DNA of 64,000 nt from Apoda limacodes (lineage: Eukaryota; Arthropoda; Insecta; Lepidoptera; Limacodidae), in assembly GCA_946406115.1 (NCBI GenBank), contig OX291542.1, positions 35,545,321 to 35,609,320 on the forward strand, written 5' to 3'. The translations under genes and the position numbers were made by a program. Of this stretch, positions 10,876 to 21,591 are shown piece after piece; within the stretch, counting starts at the first letter, position 1, and each line of letters begins with the position of its first letter. Under the pieces are notes generated by a model, which had not been told where the DNA came from, did not search any database, and saw nothing but the letters and a program-made list of their open reading frames with translations.

Positions 10876-11480
10876 TTACTGCGAGAATCTCAGCCACCTA
10901 GCTTCTAAATGCTTCATACAGCCCTTTTTTGTATTATACATACATATGGTTATAATATCAACAGCAGTACCCCGTAGCAAAATACCATATGAAATAACAC
11001 TGCGGAAATAGGCAAAGTAAACAAATCTCGCTGTGATTATGTCAGTCAGTTGCCCGATTTTTCTCACTGCAAAAGCAGCAAACTAAGTTTACCTGCCTGA
11101 ACTGTCATTTGTATTTGCAATATTGAGTCAATAGCAAGCAATACGTAAAAAAACGTTTTATCAACTAACTCTAATGTATCATTATTTAATGCCAGATTTC
11201 TACCAATTTATGATTTAGGACCTTAGGCAGTGAAAACTTAATACATTTTGCTTTATTTGTATTACGTACAAGCTTATTTACAATAAACCAGTTGCGACTT
11301 TTGTTTCTATTCAATTTTAACAATAATAATGAAGTAACATCAGCAAATAATACTACCACTGTAAACTTTTGCACCATAAACGGTAAGTCAATTATATATA
11401 CTAAAAATAAGAAAGGCCCTGATATTGACCCTTGACGAGTCGATGATGGCTTAGAGTTTTGATTTTACCTTGCGTATCGA
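10876..11480 (-). pseudogene. LINE reverse-transcriptase relic (same family as 61944-62929)
   Basis: On the minus strand, pieces of a non-LTR reverse transcriptase appear in the expected order. Near 11410-11480 is the Q-G-S-I-S-G-P-F-L-F-L segment that precedes the catalytic region, then L-F-A-D-V-T-S-L-L at 11186-11377, where the usual F-A-D-D has lost its second aspartate. At 10876-11067 is the C-terminal I-G-Q-L-T-D-I ... Y-G-I-L-L-R-G stretch, equivalent to I-R-Q-L-T-D-V ... Y-G-I-L-L-W-G in the better copy at 62 kb. Frameshifts and stops separate them, and about 100 bp between the two parts is unrecognisable. Dead copy. Confidence 0.7.
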
Positions 11481-12350
11481 GCCTAGCGTGTACCAATCAG
11501 TCTCTTTTCTTAATTATCAAGTACATTGATTTTCATATCAATGGCTTTACTGTGAAGAAAAATATCGTTAGGAAATTTGGAAATATTAAAAAAAGCCCGC
11601 GTGTGGACTATAGCCCAAATCAATATCAGTGAGGTTAGGCCGTACCCCAAAAGTGGGGACGTTAAGGAAGGGAATGATATTTGAAATAAATTGGTTAAAG
11701 GAGTTACTGTCGACGTTGAGTGATACGGACTATAGATTATTAGCAGTAGAAAATTTATTTTAGTGAAAGTTCTGAAAATTAGTTCCTTTAAACATTTATA
11801 TTTTAACTAATGTAGAGTTTCGTGATTGGTATCAGAAAATATATTAAGTAGACCTACGGTAGGGGCACGACGCTATCTTTTTTAAGTTTTCTAGTTTTTC
11901 CGCTATCGTAAATGCGGTTATACATACATCCAAACTTAGATTGGTTGCAGTATAACACAAACAAGTAACACACAAACAAACAAAGGAAAACCTAGATTTG
12001 TCTAAAAACTATAATCAACCTAGAATAGAAAATTTTATACAAACTGTAAGCATTTGGTTCCTACAATTATTTATCAGGCATTCATATCAGTTGTTTGTCC
12101 CAAACTGTAAACTACTGCGTTGGTAAATAAAATTAATTCCTCGAGTGGAAAGGATATGAGATTAATATAAACAGCGAATTTATATTTATACACTTCAGAA
12201 GCAGAGTTCCGACGACAGACTCACCCCCTGTTGGGCAGGGCTAATAGGTTTTATTGTCAGCTCTCGAATGGAGACCATACAGATTGTGACCAAAGCATGA
12301 AACATGGTACAGGTGTATGGTACATGGTAGCCTAAATCAAAATTAGCAGA
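11481..12350. other. Intergenic, no gene
   Basis: AT-rich DNA without coding character. Confidence 0.4.
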
Positions 12351-12572
12351 TTAAGCTCGGTCCCCACCAATTCGGTCCGTTGGAAAGGGGAGGTGGGTAG
12401 TTGAAGTAAGCTCACGCAGCACGTCCTGATTTCACTGGAAATATTTCATACGAATATGGCACCAAAAACAGTCTTTGGTGAAATCACGACACGTTAGAAT
12501 TTTTTGTTTGGGGAGAGGCGTGAGCGTACTTCGACCACCTCTGGGGATGAAACTGGTAGGGACCGAGCTTAA
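12351..12572. repeat. Fold-back palindrome (MITE-like)
   Basis: The outer ends are TTAAGCTCGGTCCC and its reverse complement. Matching arm segments continue inward (GTAAGCTCACG against CGTGAGCGTACTTC; TGATTTCAC against GTGAAATCA). The arms are imperfect and separated by a short centre near 12440-12475, so a transcript could form a long hairpin. Opposite-strand ORFs here are a by-product of the symmetry. Confidence 0.6.
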
Positions 12573-14277
12573 TTTGTTCATTTCAATCCAGAACTGTGAA
12601 ACAATACATATATACATGCATACATTATTATTCAGTTTACAAGTAATAAGTACCTATATGTGTCGACAGTTTATTTGTATATTGCGATATAAAGATTTCT
12701 TTCTTTCTTACTTTTCATTTACTAAATCTTTTTACAAAGGTTTGTTAGTATTGATTTAGATGTTATTTAAAAACTTTCTTAAGTAGCAACAGACTTAAAT
12801 AAACAATTTCTTTTTGAGTCACCGCCTGCAGTTCTGGAATGTATCCAATTCAAAACATTATGCATTTTATGCTGAATCGTTTCTGCCGAGGAACGAAAAA
12901 GTTGTTTACCAACGAAACTAGTTAGGTACTAGGAGCTTTTGTTGAACTACTGTGATACTAGTGCAAATTTTGAAGTTTTAAGTAAAATTTCAAATAAAAC
13001 TTTTAAATAAAAAATAGAAATAAAATTGTTTCAATATAAAATACCTTTTTTAGTTTTTTAGTTTACTATATAATAATGAATTTACGTTTCAAAAACTTAA
13101 GCTTAGAACTGGGTCACAGTGAAAAATTTTACACAAAGGCAACAGTTCTAAGGCTCACTTTGCTTTGTCTTTAATGCATGTACCTATGTGCGTACGTAAA
13201 TATAAAGTGAAAAAAATAAAAAAACTTGTTTTTTACGCAAAATAAGAGGGTGCAGGGAAGTAAATAAATAATAACCTTGAATTCTAACCGGAATCACAAT
13301 TAAACATAAAGTCTTTAATTATGTATCTCGTATGCGCAAAAAATATCAATTTTGTATAAAAACGTCCAGCTTACTGCCTTCTACCGAAACATTTATCCAT
13401 ACATATTTAACTTTACTTTACTTTATTAAGATTTAACTTCAGTTTGCTGTACTAACACCATATTCTAACATTTCTTGTATGAACTTTAAAATGAAGTGTT
13501 ATTCGGCTATATATACGTATCGAATTGAGGTTAGTCTGTCTCCTATACTTAAAGAAATCGTCTTTTTAACAGAAATTTTATCTTTCCTAGGCGTTTTTTT
13601 GGAATATTTGCATAATAGTAGGGAACAGTGTCGTCTTACGTACTACGGGTTTATGATATAACTTTACGATAGTCTACTCTCTCCAAAGATGAATGAAAAT
13701 AAAATTCAACGTTTCACAGAATTTGCGTTACATTCAGATTTGCGACGGATTTATGCGTCAATAGTTTATTTTGAAGTACCTAGAAGTTACTTTATTAGAC
13801 ACCTTAAGTTACTTAGATGATGTCGTGCCCGTTCTACATAGCTGGTGGGTATTCTGCGTGGGTCAAGCTACGGGTAAATGCAACTAAAATCCAACTCCAA
13901 AAAGTCACATTTTCGATCTCATATATTTTTAATTACGTTAAAGCCTATGATATTCTTGAAATTTCGATAATTCAACTGACAAACTATTCGCAGAAATCTG
14001 CTTGGTATATTGAGAGTATACAGACAAGACCGCACCGTACGCACATGACAATACCATCACAACACTTATCCCTTAAGGGGTGGTTAGAGATGTTACAAAC
14101 GTGTGCCCGGCACTGCCCGTAATATCCTCGTTTCATCAATTGTATTCCGTCCCACAAACGTGATAGGTGGTGAGCTTATCCCCGAGCTAGTCACAAACTA
14201 GAGTCGAGACAACTTTACAATTAACGAATTGTTACAAACTGGTTTCGCCTTACCACACACTTAGCCACACGCTCTAC
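12573..14277. other. Intergenic, no supported gene
   Basis: AT-rich. A 101-codon ORF at 13817-14122 has no domain or coding bias I can support. 14020-14250 is somewhat GC-rich and may be the body of a second, unidentified SINE-type repeat. Confidence 0.35.
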
Positions 14278-14288
14278 CACTGTGCCAC
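14278..14288 (-). promoter_or_regulatory. tRNA-like A box on the minus strand
   Basis: The minus strand reads TGGCACAGTGGTAGAGCG, a perfect fit to a pol III A box (TGGCNNAGTGG), but no B box is found at the right distance. Probably the head of a decayed tRNA-derived SINE, not a tRNA gene. Confidence 0.35.
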
Positions 14289-14297
14289 TTGGTACGT

Positions 14298-14430
14298 AAT
14301 AATAATAATAATAATATTTTGGACATATCAATCACCACCCTTTGGTCCCAAACTAAGCAAGGCTTGTATTATGGACACCAAACAATGAATACCTACAAAT
14401 ACATAAACACTAAAAAAATAATTAAATAAT
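14298..14430 (-). mobile_element. SINE 3' fragment, copy 2
   Basis: An inverted copy of the 3' half of the SINE: a (TAA)n run, then the complement of TGTCCAAAATATT, the ACAAGCCTTGCTTAGTTTGG segment and GTCCATAATACAAG. The tRNA-like head is missing here. Confidence 0.7.
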
Positions 14431-15926
14431 AATTAAAAGGATAAACTGAAAAACAACTGAGTTAGATAAAAATACAATTTAAACTTAATTTTTTTTTTAA
14501 TTTAGATCCGTTTTATCGAGTTTTGTAATCTGTCCTATGGACTGCGCAATAGCCTGACAAAACTGATCATCCTTTAGAAGAAGACAAAGTAAGCTTGCGG
14601 TCTCTTTCTCTTTTTTTTAAACGTTCGCCATTATGTTTGTTTTTGTTTATTAAAGCAAGTTACAAAGAGTCAAGAGACCACAGGTTTGCTTCGTCTCTGT
14701 TACACTTTTGGGACTATTTTTTTTCACAGCTGGCTAGGAAATGCGCTGTACATTTCTAATTCTAAACTAATAAATTGTATTTTTGTAGAAATGCAAAAAT
14801 AAACCTCACAATTTTCATTTTACTTAAAACACCTGAATTCACCTGTCAAAAAACAACTTATATAAGCTTGAGTGGCTCAGTGCTTAAGTGAAATATAAGC
14901 AAGATAGTAGTAAATGGTGTCATGTTCAGTTTCGCAGACTTGTGATAAAATTTTATGGTTTTCGGCTCTCACTAAGACGAAACGAAAATAAAAATTCAAT
15001 GTTCAAACTATTCTCTTAGCCATTTGGATTTGTGGGCAATAAACGGTAGGTACGTTTCATGTGTAGGTAGATACTATGTTTCACATATATTTTCAAGGCT
15101 CTTTCCCACCAAGTGGTTTTTCCAGCAGCACACACACACACACACAGCTGTGTCACATTTTATTTTGTTTATGCGTATAGCAGGTGTTGACCGTGATGAG
15201 ATTGCGCTGCACTGCAACACTGGAGCTGGTACTGAGAATCTGGATTTAATCTAATATAGTTTTTTCGAGTTTTCTTTACCAAGTGGAAGTACAGTGTACC
15301 TTGTAGATCATTCCGTTATTTTTTTATTACAAAACTTTAAATATAAACGATAACTTTAAACTAAGAAAGCTGTAAAAAAATTAACATCAGGAATTTAAAA
15401 TATGTACTTTATCAGAGCAGTTCACTGACTTTTGTTTACATATAATGCTGCCCTTCGTCCGTCCTTCTTAGTGCAAACTTAAAATATTCACAGACAGCAC
15501 ATACCTTTTAAAAATAAATCCTAGTTGTTTAGCTTGACTTGTTTTTATACATAGATATTAAATTTCGCAAGTTCTCATTTATAAATTAAATTGAAATTTT
15601 AAATATATATGCAATTTAAAATATGTCAACATCATTAAGTTATTATTGTTTGCCGTTTGTTACTTTTCGAAGAGTTCATAGCCTCCTTCCCATATCGTAC
15701 CCACGTATCGTTTCTTATCGTATCGTATCCCATATAGGTACAAATAAAATGATTTATATATCTTTAAATGAAATGATTGTTGTATTTTTTTTCCATTTTA
15801 TTCGTTACTAAAAGAAAACAAAGTAATGACAATTAAGAAAATAACGCAAAATAGTGTTAAAAGAACAAATTTGTTTTATATTAACGGAAACATGTCAATC
15901 ACTTTATTTGAAGTAATATATTCATG
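14431..15926. other. Intergenic, no supported gene
   Basis: AT-rich, with a (CA)n microsatellite at about 15129-15147 and a short TCGTATCGTATC-type simple repeat near 15710-15735. No coding region supported. Confidence 0.4.
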
Positions 15927-15934
15927 TACTTATA
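15927..15934. repeat. Possible target-site duplication of the Jockey element
   Basis: TACTTATA occurs here and again at 18731-18738, directly after the A-rich tail of the element. Eight bases in AT-rich DNA could match by chance. Confidence 0.5.
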
Positions 15935-15949
15935 AAGACAGACAAACTA

Positions 15950-16173
15950 CTGTCTGCTCTCCCTGGGCCCGTCTCAGTCACGGGTATTCCCTACCCCGCC
16001 CCTCTCATGTCCCGGGACATCCCGCGTCCAGCGCTCATGCGAAGTGCTCCCGCACCTCTCGCGCAAACGCGCCTTGCCCCCCCGCGCCCCTCTCTCGCGC
16101 TGCTGCTTCATGGCTAAGCATCGCGACTTCTTCGCCGCCCTCCGCAGAGTGGCCCCAAAACATTAAAAATTAA
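15950..16173 (+). pseudogene. Jockey ORF1 C-terminal remnant
   Basis: A proline/alanine/serine-rich frame ending in TAA two bases before the ORF2 start. The segment G-H-P-A-S-S-A-H-A-K-C resembles the end of a Gag-type zinc knuckle, but the preceding cysteines are lost. ORF1 of Jockey elements is an RNA-binding protein; only its C-terminal tail would be here. The tight spacing to ORF2 is typical of the clade. Confidence 0.45.
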
Positions 16174-16174
16174 A

Positions 16175-18496
16175 ATGGATTGCCAAACCGCGCGCGAAAA
16201 ACCCCGGTCCGTATCCTTAGGCTATTTTAACGCCAACGGTCTTCAAAACCAAAGAGAGGAATTATCGCAATTCCTTTCGTCCCAAAAACCGGACGTCTTC
16301 CTCATCCAGGAAACGTTCCTAAAGCCCGCTGTCCGCACCCCTTCGATCGTGAACTATCGCACCGTCCGTAATGATAGAACTGCCTCCAATCTCGGAGGCA
16401 CTTTCATCTATTACAGGCGCAGCTTTCGCTCTATAGAGGTGCTTGACGAACTTGACTCTGACCACCGCCCTGTCCTCCTCCAATTAGGTTCCCCTTCGGA
16501 CTCTCCTCCCGACACTAGAACCGTGACGGACTGGGATAAATTTGGGCAATTGCGCGAAAATCCCAGCTCGCCACATCTAGACCGCGTCCCCAACGTAATC
16601 TCTTCAGCGACCGATCTAAACGTAGCTATCGGCTCACTCACTAGCCACCTGACCGCCACCGTTGGCGAGTGCTCACGACAGGTGCCGGTTGGTGATTATC
16701 ACCACCTTATCCTGCCTCAGCACATCAGGTCGCTAATGACTGAGCGTAACGCGGCCCGCCGCGCACGCGATCGCGCTCCCACTACCGAAAATAAAGCTCG
16801 CTTCAACGACTTACACCGCCGTGTAAGAACCGCTGTAGCTGAGCTTTGCGCCCAACGTTTCGGTGATCTTATGGAGAACATTTCTCCTTCTCACCAAGCT
16901 TATTGGTACTTAGCCAGAGCTCTAAAATCCGACACCGCGGGAGACACGAGGGAGACCTCCGTTAACTCGTCCCAACAACATTCCCGCGTTCAATGACGAC
17001 GAAAAAGCGGATTGCCTAGCGTCTAGCCTCCAAGCCCAATGTGCCTTAAGCACACAGCCGTTTGATCTCGACCACGTGCTTGAGGTAGACGGCGAAGTGG
17101 AGCGCAGAACTTCTCTGCCTCTACAAGACCCCCCGCCCCTTGTCACTGTCGACGAAGTCATACAGGTCATCAAAGACCTACGCCCCCGTAAAGCCCCCGG
17201 TGCGGACGGTACCTCTAAAGATATCCTAAAGCGCCTCACTCTTCCCCTTCTTTGCCTCCTAGTAGCGATCTTTAACTCTGCTATCGAACATTGCATCTTT
17301 CCTTCTCAATGGAAAGATGCAATTGTTATAGGCATCCATAAGCCAGGAAAAGCTCGTACCGAGCCGTCCTCCTATCGCCCTATAAATTTACTAAAGGCCC
17401 TTGGTATGAACGCCTCCTCCTCGCTCGCCTACGGAACGCTATAGCCTCCAGAGGCATTTTAATAGACGAGCAGTTCGGCTTCCGTGCCAAACACTCATGC
17501 GTCCATCAAGTCCTCCGCATAACGGAACATATTCTCACTGGCTTCCAACCAGTATTAGGTAAGGCCCGCCACACGGGCGCTGTCTTCTTCGATGTAGCGA
17601 AAGCTTTCGACAAAGTCTGGCACAACGGTTTAATTTTTAAACTGTACAACTTTCAGTTGCCAGATCGTCTCGTGCTCATCATACGAGACTATTTGTCGAA
17701 TCGTAGCTTTCGCTACAAAGTTGAAGGCACTCTCTCTTCTCCCCGTCCCATAGAAGCAGAAGTCCCGCAAGGGTCCGTGCTCGCCCCCATCTTGTACCTT
17801 CTGTACACCAACGACATCCCTAAAACGATAGGTACCCAACTAGACCTCTTTGCGGACGATACCGCTGTCTATACCACCGATAGGCAAGTGAGTCGAATCA
17901 CTAAGAGACTCCAACCCGCTATCACCGCCCTAGGCGAATGGTTTCGGAAATGGAGAATCGAGGTGAATCCCGACAAAAGCTCCGCCGTCCTCTTTATCGT
18001 AGGCTGCCCTCCGCGGCCACCTCCCCTCTCACTCTTCGGTCGTGCCATTCCCTGGCAAAATAAGACCAAATATCTCGGTGTGTTCATGGATAGTCGTTTG
18101 AACTTCCACGCTCACACCAAAATAGTCAGAGACCGAGCCGCTTTTGTCTTCTGTCGTCTTTATCCCATGATAGGCAAGTACAGTAAGATGTCGCTTAGAA
18201 ATAAGCCGAATCTTTACACAACTTGCATCCGCCCCATACTAGCTTACGCTAGCGTCGTCTTTGCGTTATCCAAGCGCCACAAACTTCAGACCCTCCAAAA
18301 CCGCTTGCTCAGAGCAGCCTCTGGAGCCTCTTGGTACGTCCGCAATGCGGACCTACGCAGATACTTCGAACTCCCCACGATTCCCCAATATTTCAAAGAC
18401 TTGGCAGTCCGCTTTTTCGAGCGTACGCAAAATCACCCAAATCGATTAATTTTGCAATCCACAACTTATCACCGATCGACCTCGGCACGGTCGTAA
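16175..18496 (+). pseudogene. Jockey ORF2: endonuclease remnant and reverse transcriptase
   Basis: The start ATG lies in GC-rich sequence. Residues 1-90 hold an APE-type endonuclease remnant (N-A-N-G-L, I-Q-E-T, then directly S-D-H-R-P), so the central catalytic part is deleted. A linker follows to about 16950, where the frame shifts. The second frame (to about 17403) carries R-K-A-P-G-A-D-G and S-Y-R-P-I-N-L-L. A second shift leads to 17405-18496, which is fully open with E-Q-F-G-F-R, F-F-D-V-A-K-A-F-D-K-V-W-H (motif A), V-P-Q-G-S-V-L-A-P (motif B), L-F-A-D-D-T-A-V-Y (catalytic motif C) and K-Y-L-G-V (motif E). The catalytic reverse-transcriptase residues are intact, but the frameshifts and missing endonuclease core make the element non-autonomous. 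Motif wording and the ORF1/ORF2 layout fit the Jockey clade rather than RTE or R1. Confidence 0.85.
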
Positions 18497-18543
18497 AACT
18501 ATAGTTAGGCGGCCTCGGCACGTACTAACGGCCCCAGATGACG

Positions 18544-18567
18544 ATCTCGCTGTCCGGATAGCGAGAT
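18544..18567. other. Conserved palindrome in the Jockey 3' UTR
   Basis: The sequence is self-complementary around TCCGGA, with arms ATCTCGCTGTCC and GGATAGCGAGAT (12 positions, one G:U pair). The copy at 8122-8139 has the same palindrome with the G:U replaced by A:U. A conserved 3' stem-loop could be the site read by the element's reverse transcriptase; this is inferred from other LINEs. Confidence 0.7.
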
Positions 18568-18738
18568 TAGTCTCTACGACCTCCCCGAATAGGGCCTCCC
18601 TCCAAACACGACGCCGGGTGACTCACCTTTGGGTTCGAGACTCACGCCGGTCGAAGGGACGCCCCCGAGAGCGATAACCCAAGCCGAGGCTTCCCCCCTG
18701 CATAGTCAGTACAGAAAAAAAATAAAAATATACTTATA

Positions 18739-20262
18739 TACGAGAAGGAGGATACGAACTCGAGAACTAAAAAAAATTATAGAAACGCCGAATTGTGCCG
18801 TCGACGAAAAATGAAAAAACCTATAATTACAACATGAACATTCTTACTTCTTAGTGCTAAGAACAAATATTTTTGAGCTTGTTTATCTTGCACCGATTAC
18901 AATAAATGGTGCAAATTGAGAACCTAGTCGTTTAGCAACTGCGCTGTGCGCTACGGTAATAATGTTCTGATGTGTGAGTTATTTTATCGTGCTTTGTTTA
19001 GTTGTTATTGGTAAAAAGTAACTTTCGGGTGCTCAAAATAAAAAAGAAACCTAGAGAAATAAGAAACAATGAAAAAGCTGTTTGATAGAATTTTTTTTCG
19101 ACAAACTTTTCAGGAAATACATAATATAGTTTGTACGGCAACAACTTCACGTTGGGATATCATTATGAACCAAATACATTAAAACCTTTTTCAAATATGC
19201 GATAGGAAATGAAATAAAGTTAATGCTCTAAAAGCTTTTCTCTTAAATATGGTTAAAATATACGATGCATTATAAATACTCTATTTTTACCAATGACAAG
19301 TATGACAGTGACGCAAGAAAGATGGCGAGTTCATTAATGACGAAACTAAAGATTAATAGATTCATATGTTCAGTTGTAATATGGTACAACATTTTACTAA
19401 AAAATGATACTGTTAACAAAACTTTAGTGAGACGTCATTCTTACAGAGACGGTTAAAATGATCGATCGGGTCAAAAAAGATTAAGGTGCATACTCGGATA
19501 CCGCAGACAGTTCATTTTAACAATTGCTAGTGGATTCAAAATAAATAGTTGCAGTTTTAGAATTTAAACCTGAGTTCACCAAAACGGGAACTGACTGACT
19601 ACCACTTTTTACGCGATTTGGAAAACTTCCTTACTTCCTAGAAAGTAGTAAAGAATGCCTTTATATACTCGTAGTTTGTGGAATCCAGAATGGTTTAAAC
19701 TATCTTCGTATTAGATGCATAAAGACGCAGAAATGCAAAGGCAATAAGAGACAATACTTTGATTAAATATCTTGTACGTGCATAGCACAAACAGAGCCTT
19801 AGTAGAGTGACATCCATTCTCAGAAACATAGCCATGATATTGTCAAGAGAACACGCCTCGTGATGAGCACACCCCGAGAAGTAAAATGAAATAATAAAGT
19901 AAATAAAAGCTCCACTTCATATCTTCAATATAAATTTTATAGTTTTATATAATAAACTTTTCTTTTTTAAATTATGATGGACACAGGTGGCATAATAGAC
20001 GGGTACAGTCTGATCTCTCTATCTTACTTCGTGTACCATTTATTCCGCGTCGTGATAGTGCAAGGGGGTGACTCGGTATCTAACACAGGAACAGCACGAT
20101 GGACTAAGAGTAACATAAAATACCTACTTTTTACAACAGATAATTAAGGAGATCCCTTAGTAATCTCACGCTGACAAACTCTGCTCAGGCAAAGTCGCGG
20201 GTGAGTTAGTAATTAAATAATAATCAAATTCGAAATGTATTAAACCTTAATACAGACAGTGT
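18739..20262. other. Intergenic, no supported gene
   Basis: AT-rich, with no ORF of convincing coding character and no recognised element. Confidence 0.4.
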
Positions 20263-20400
20263 TCAAAACACTTTATCTTGAGCTCCGCCAGCTTTGCTGA
20301 GCGCTGAGAGCAAAATTCGATCTTCAGAGACATCGTTGAATGCAAATTGAAAGCCAAACTCGGAAGTTCCAGCAACATCTTTGTCAATTGCTCTGGCCAT
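20263..20400 (-). CDS. Small 45-residue ORF, paralogue of 6084-6302
   Basis: A minus-strand ATG-to-TGA ORF of 45 codons, starting M-A-R-A-I-D-K-D-V-A-G-T-S-E-F-G-F-Q-F-A and containing L-S-A-L-S-K-A-G-G-A. It aligns with the ORF at 6.2 kb over about 40 codons, with a two-codon in-frame gap and a shared start. The upstream 120 bp are also related, including GTTAAGACTT and a TTTCT...ATTCT-like stretch just before the ATG. This copy is shorter and more plausible as a coding unit because the homology ends near its stop. I do not recognise the product. Confidence 0.35.
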   Translation of the reverse strand: MARAIDKDVAGTSEFGFQFAFNDVSEDRILLSALSKAGGAQDKVF

Positions 20401-20957
20401 AGAATTATGAAGTACTAGAAATGTTAATTAGATTTATAAACCTAGTGAAATTGCTGTTTCTCTTCTTTGCATTAAATTAGGTCAACGTATAAAATAAGTC
20501 TTAACTCTCGAGTTCGAATAAGAATACCAAAATTTATACTTCAGAATTTTGAGATTACATTTGACGTTGTTAACTAATTAATAAACACGAAATTTTGTTC
20601 ATAAAAGTAAATGTGCTTTTTATATAAAAGAAAAGCGCTAGAGCGTCGTTCGGTGGCTAAATGAACTTTTATACAATGTATTAAATGTAAATCTCTTAGT
20701 TACTTAGGATACTAAAATTTAAGCACTAGAAAAGCTGTTAATGTTAATTAAACGCATAAATTCGAAGCGCTTAAAGAGCGATTATATGTTTAGAATACAA
20801 CTTTAGGTGTTTGAGATAAAGATACGAGTATGAATATTTGTTTTTAATAATTGTCGATATCTAATATATCAATTTTATCAAAAAGCAAATACTTTTAAGT
20901 TAAAATATGTCTGGGTCTCGGTTAATTATTCAACTTTGCTTTTACTTTTTAATAAAC

Positions 20958-20985
20958 ATAACCTTCATGTAATCATGAAGGTTAT
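20958..20985. repeat. Perfect 12-bp hairpin
   Basis: ATAACCTTCATG, loop TAAT, CATGAAGGTTAT. No element or gene boundary explains it. It may be a MITE end or a short transcript hairpin. Confidence 0.5.
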
Positions 20986-21099
20986 ATGGCTAAATTTATA
21001 TGCTGTAGTATCACACAATCTTTAAAGTGTCTGTTTAAGTTTACAGTTATTGATATAATCACATATTTATTTATGTGGTAAGTATAGGTATAGCTGTAG

Positions 21100-21591
21100 C
21101 TATAGTTTGTTCGTACGTGTCATTTGGTTATGGTTATTCCCATAGGAAATATTATAATTTTCTGTATAAAAAGTCCTGCATGGAATTTTCCGTTGCAATG
21201 TGGTGGTAGGACTGACAAACGCACTTCCGAATTTATCAACCAAGCAAGCAAAGCGAATGAGGTGTATGTGGCAAAATGTTGCAACATTTTCATGATTTTT
21301 GCTACACAAGTAGTTGAGGCCAAATGAATTATTTTTATAATGATCGGTCGATAGGTTAAGGGGATATGGGGTGCAAGAGGGATGAAAACTAAAAGGTAAG
21401 CAAATATGCCCTAGTAGGGTAAAATATGAAAGAGTTGGAACTGATCTGGTGATAGGCATATTAGGTTCAAAATACGTAAGATGCATTATTTTAAAATGTT
21501 TAGTTCTTTTCAAAAATACATCGTAAAAAGTTACTGCAATGACTCTTTTCAAGAGTAGGTTCCTATGCCAGCTAGATGCCTTTTGTTGCAT
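21100..21591 (-). CDS. Unknown 163-codon ORF, doubtful
   Basis: One of the longest open frames in the window not clearly derived from a transposon. The translation starts M-Q-Q-K-A-S-S-W-H-R and is rich in F, H, T and N, with no domain, signal peptide or membrane segment I can name. The frame is also open for some codons upstream of the ATG. A plus-strand ORF overlaps it, and composition is that of the flanking AT-rich DNA. It could be a decayed repeat or a chance ORF. Confidence 0.15.
   Translation of the reverse strand: MQQKASSWHRNLLLKRVIAVTFYDVFLKRTKHFKIMHLTYFEPNMPITRSVPTLSYFTLLGHICLPFSFHPSCTPYPLNLSTDHYKNNSFGLNYLCSKNHENVATFCHIHLIRFACLVDKFGSAFVSPTTTLQRKIPCRTFYTENYNISYGNNHNQMTRTNKL

Larger units (their letters stand above)
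15935..18730 (+). mobile_element. Jockey-clade LINE, internally deleted
   Basis: A block of about 2.8 kb, strikingly GC-rich against its flanks: the end of ORF1, almost immediately ORF2 (endonuclease remnant plus reverse transcriptase), a GC-rich 3' UTR with a palindrome, and an A-rich tail at about 18713-18730. It is 5'-truncated, with only the last part of ORF1 present. About 100 codons of the endonuclease centre are missing, joining the N-terminal part directly to the S-D-H-R-P end. Two frameshifts break ORF2. The low number of other lesions suggests a fairly recent insertion. Confidence 0.85.

Noticed and set aside
13817..14122. 101-codon ORF as a host gene
   Set aside because: No domain, mixed composition, and its end overlaps probable SINE-like repeat sequence.
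16411..17296. Minus-strand ORFs under the Jockey ORF2
   Set aside because: They are shadows of the GC-rich coding strand; the plus strand carries the recognisable motifs.
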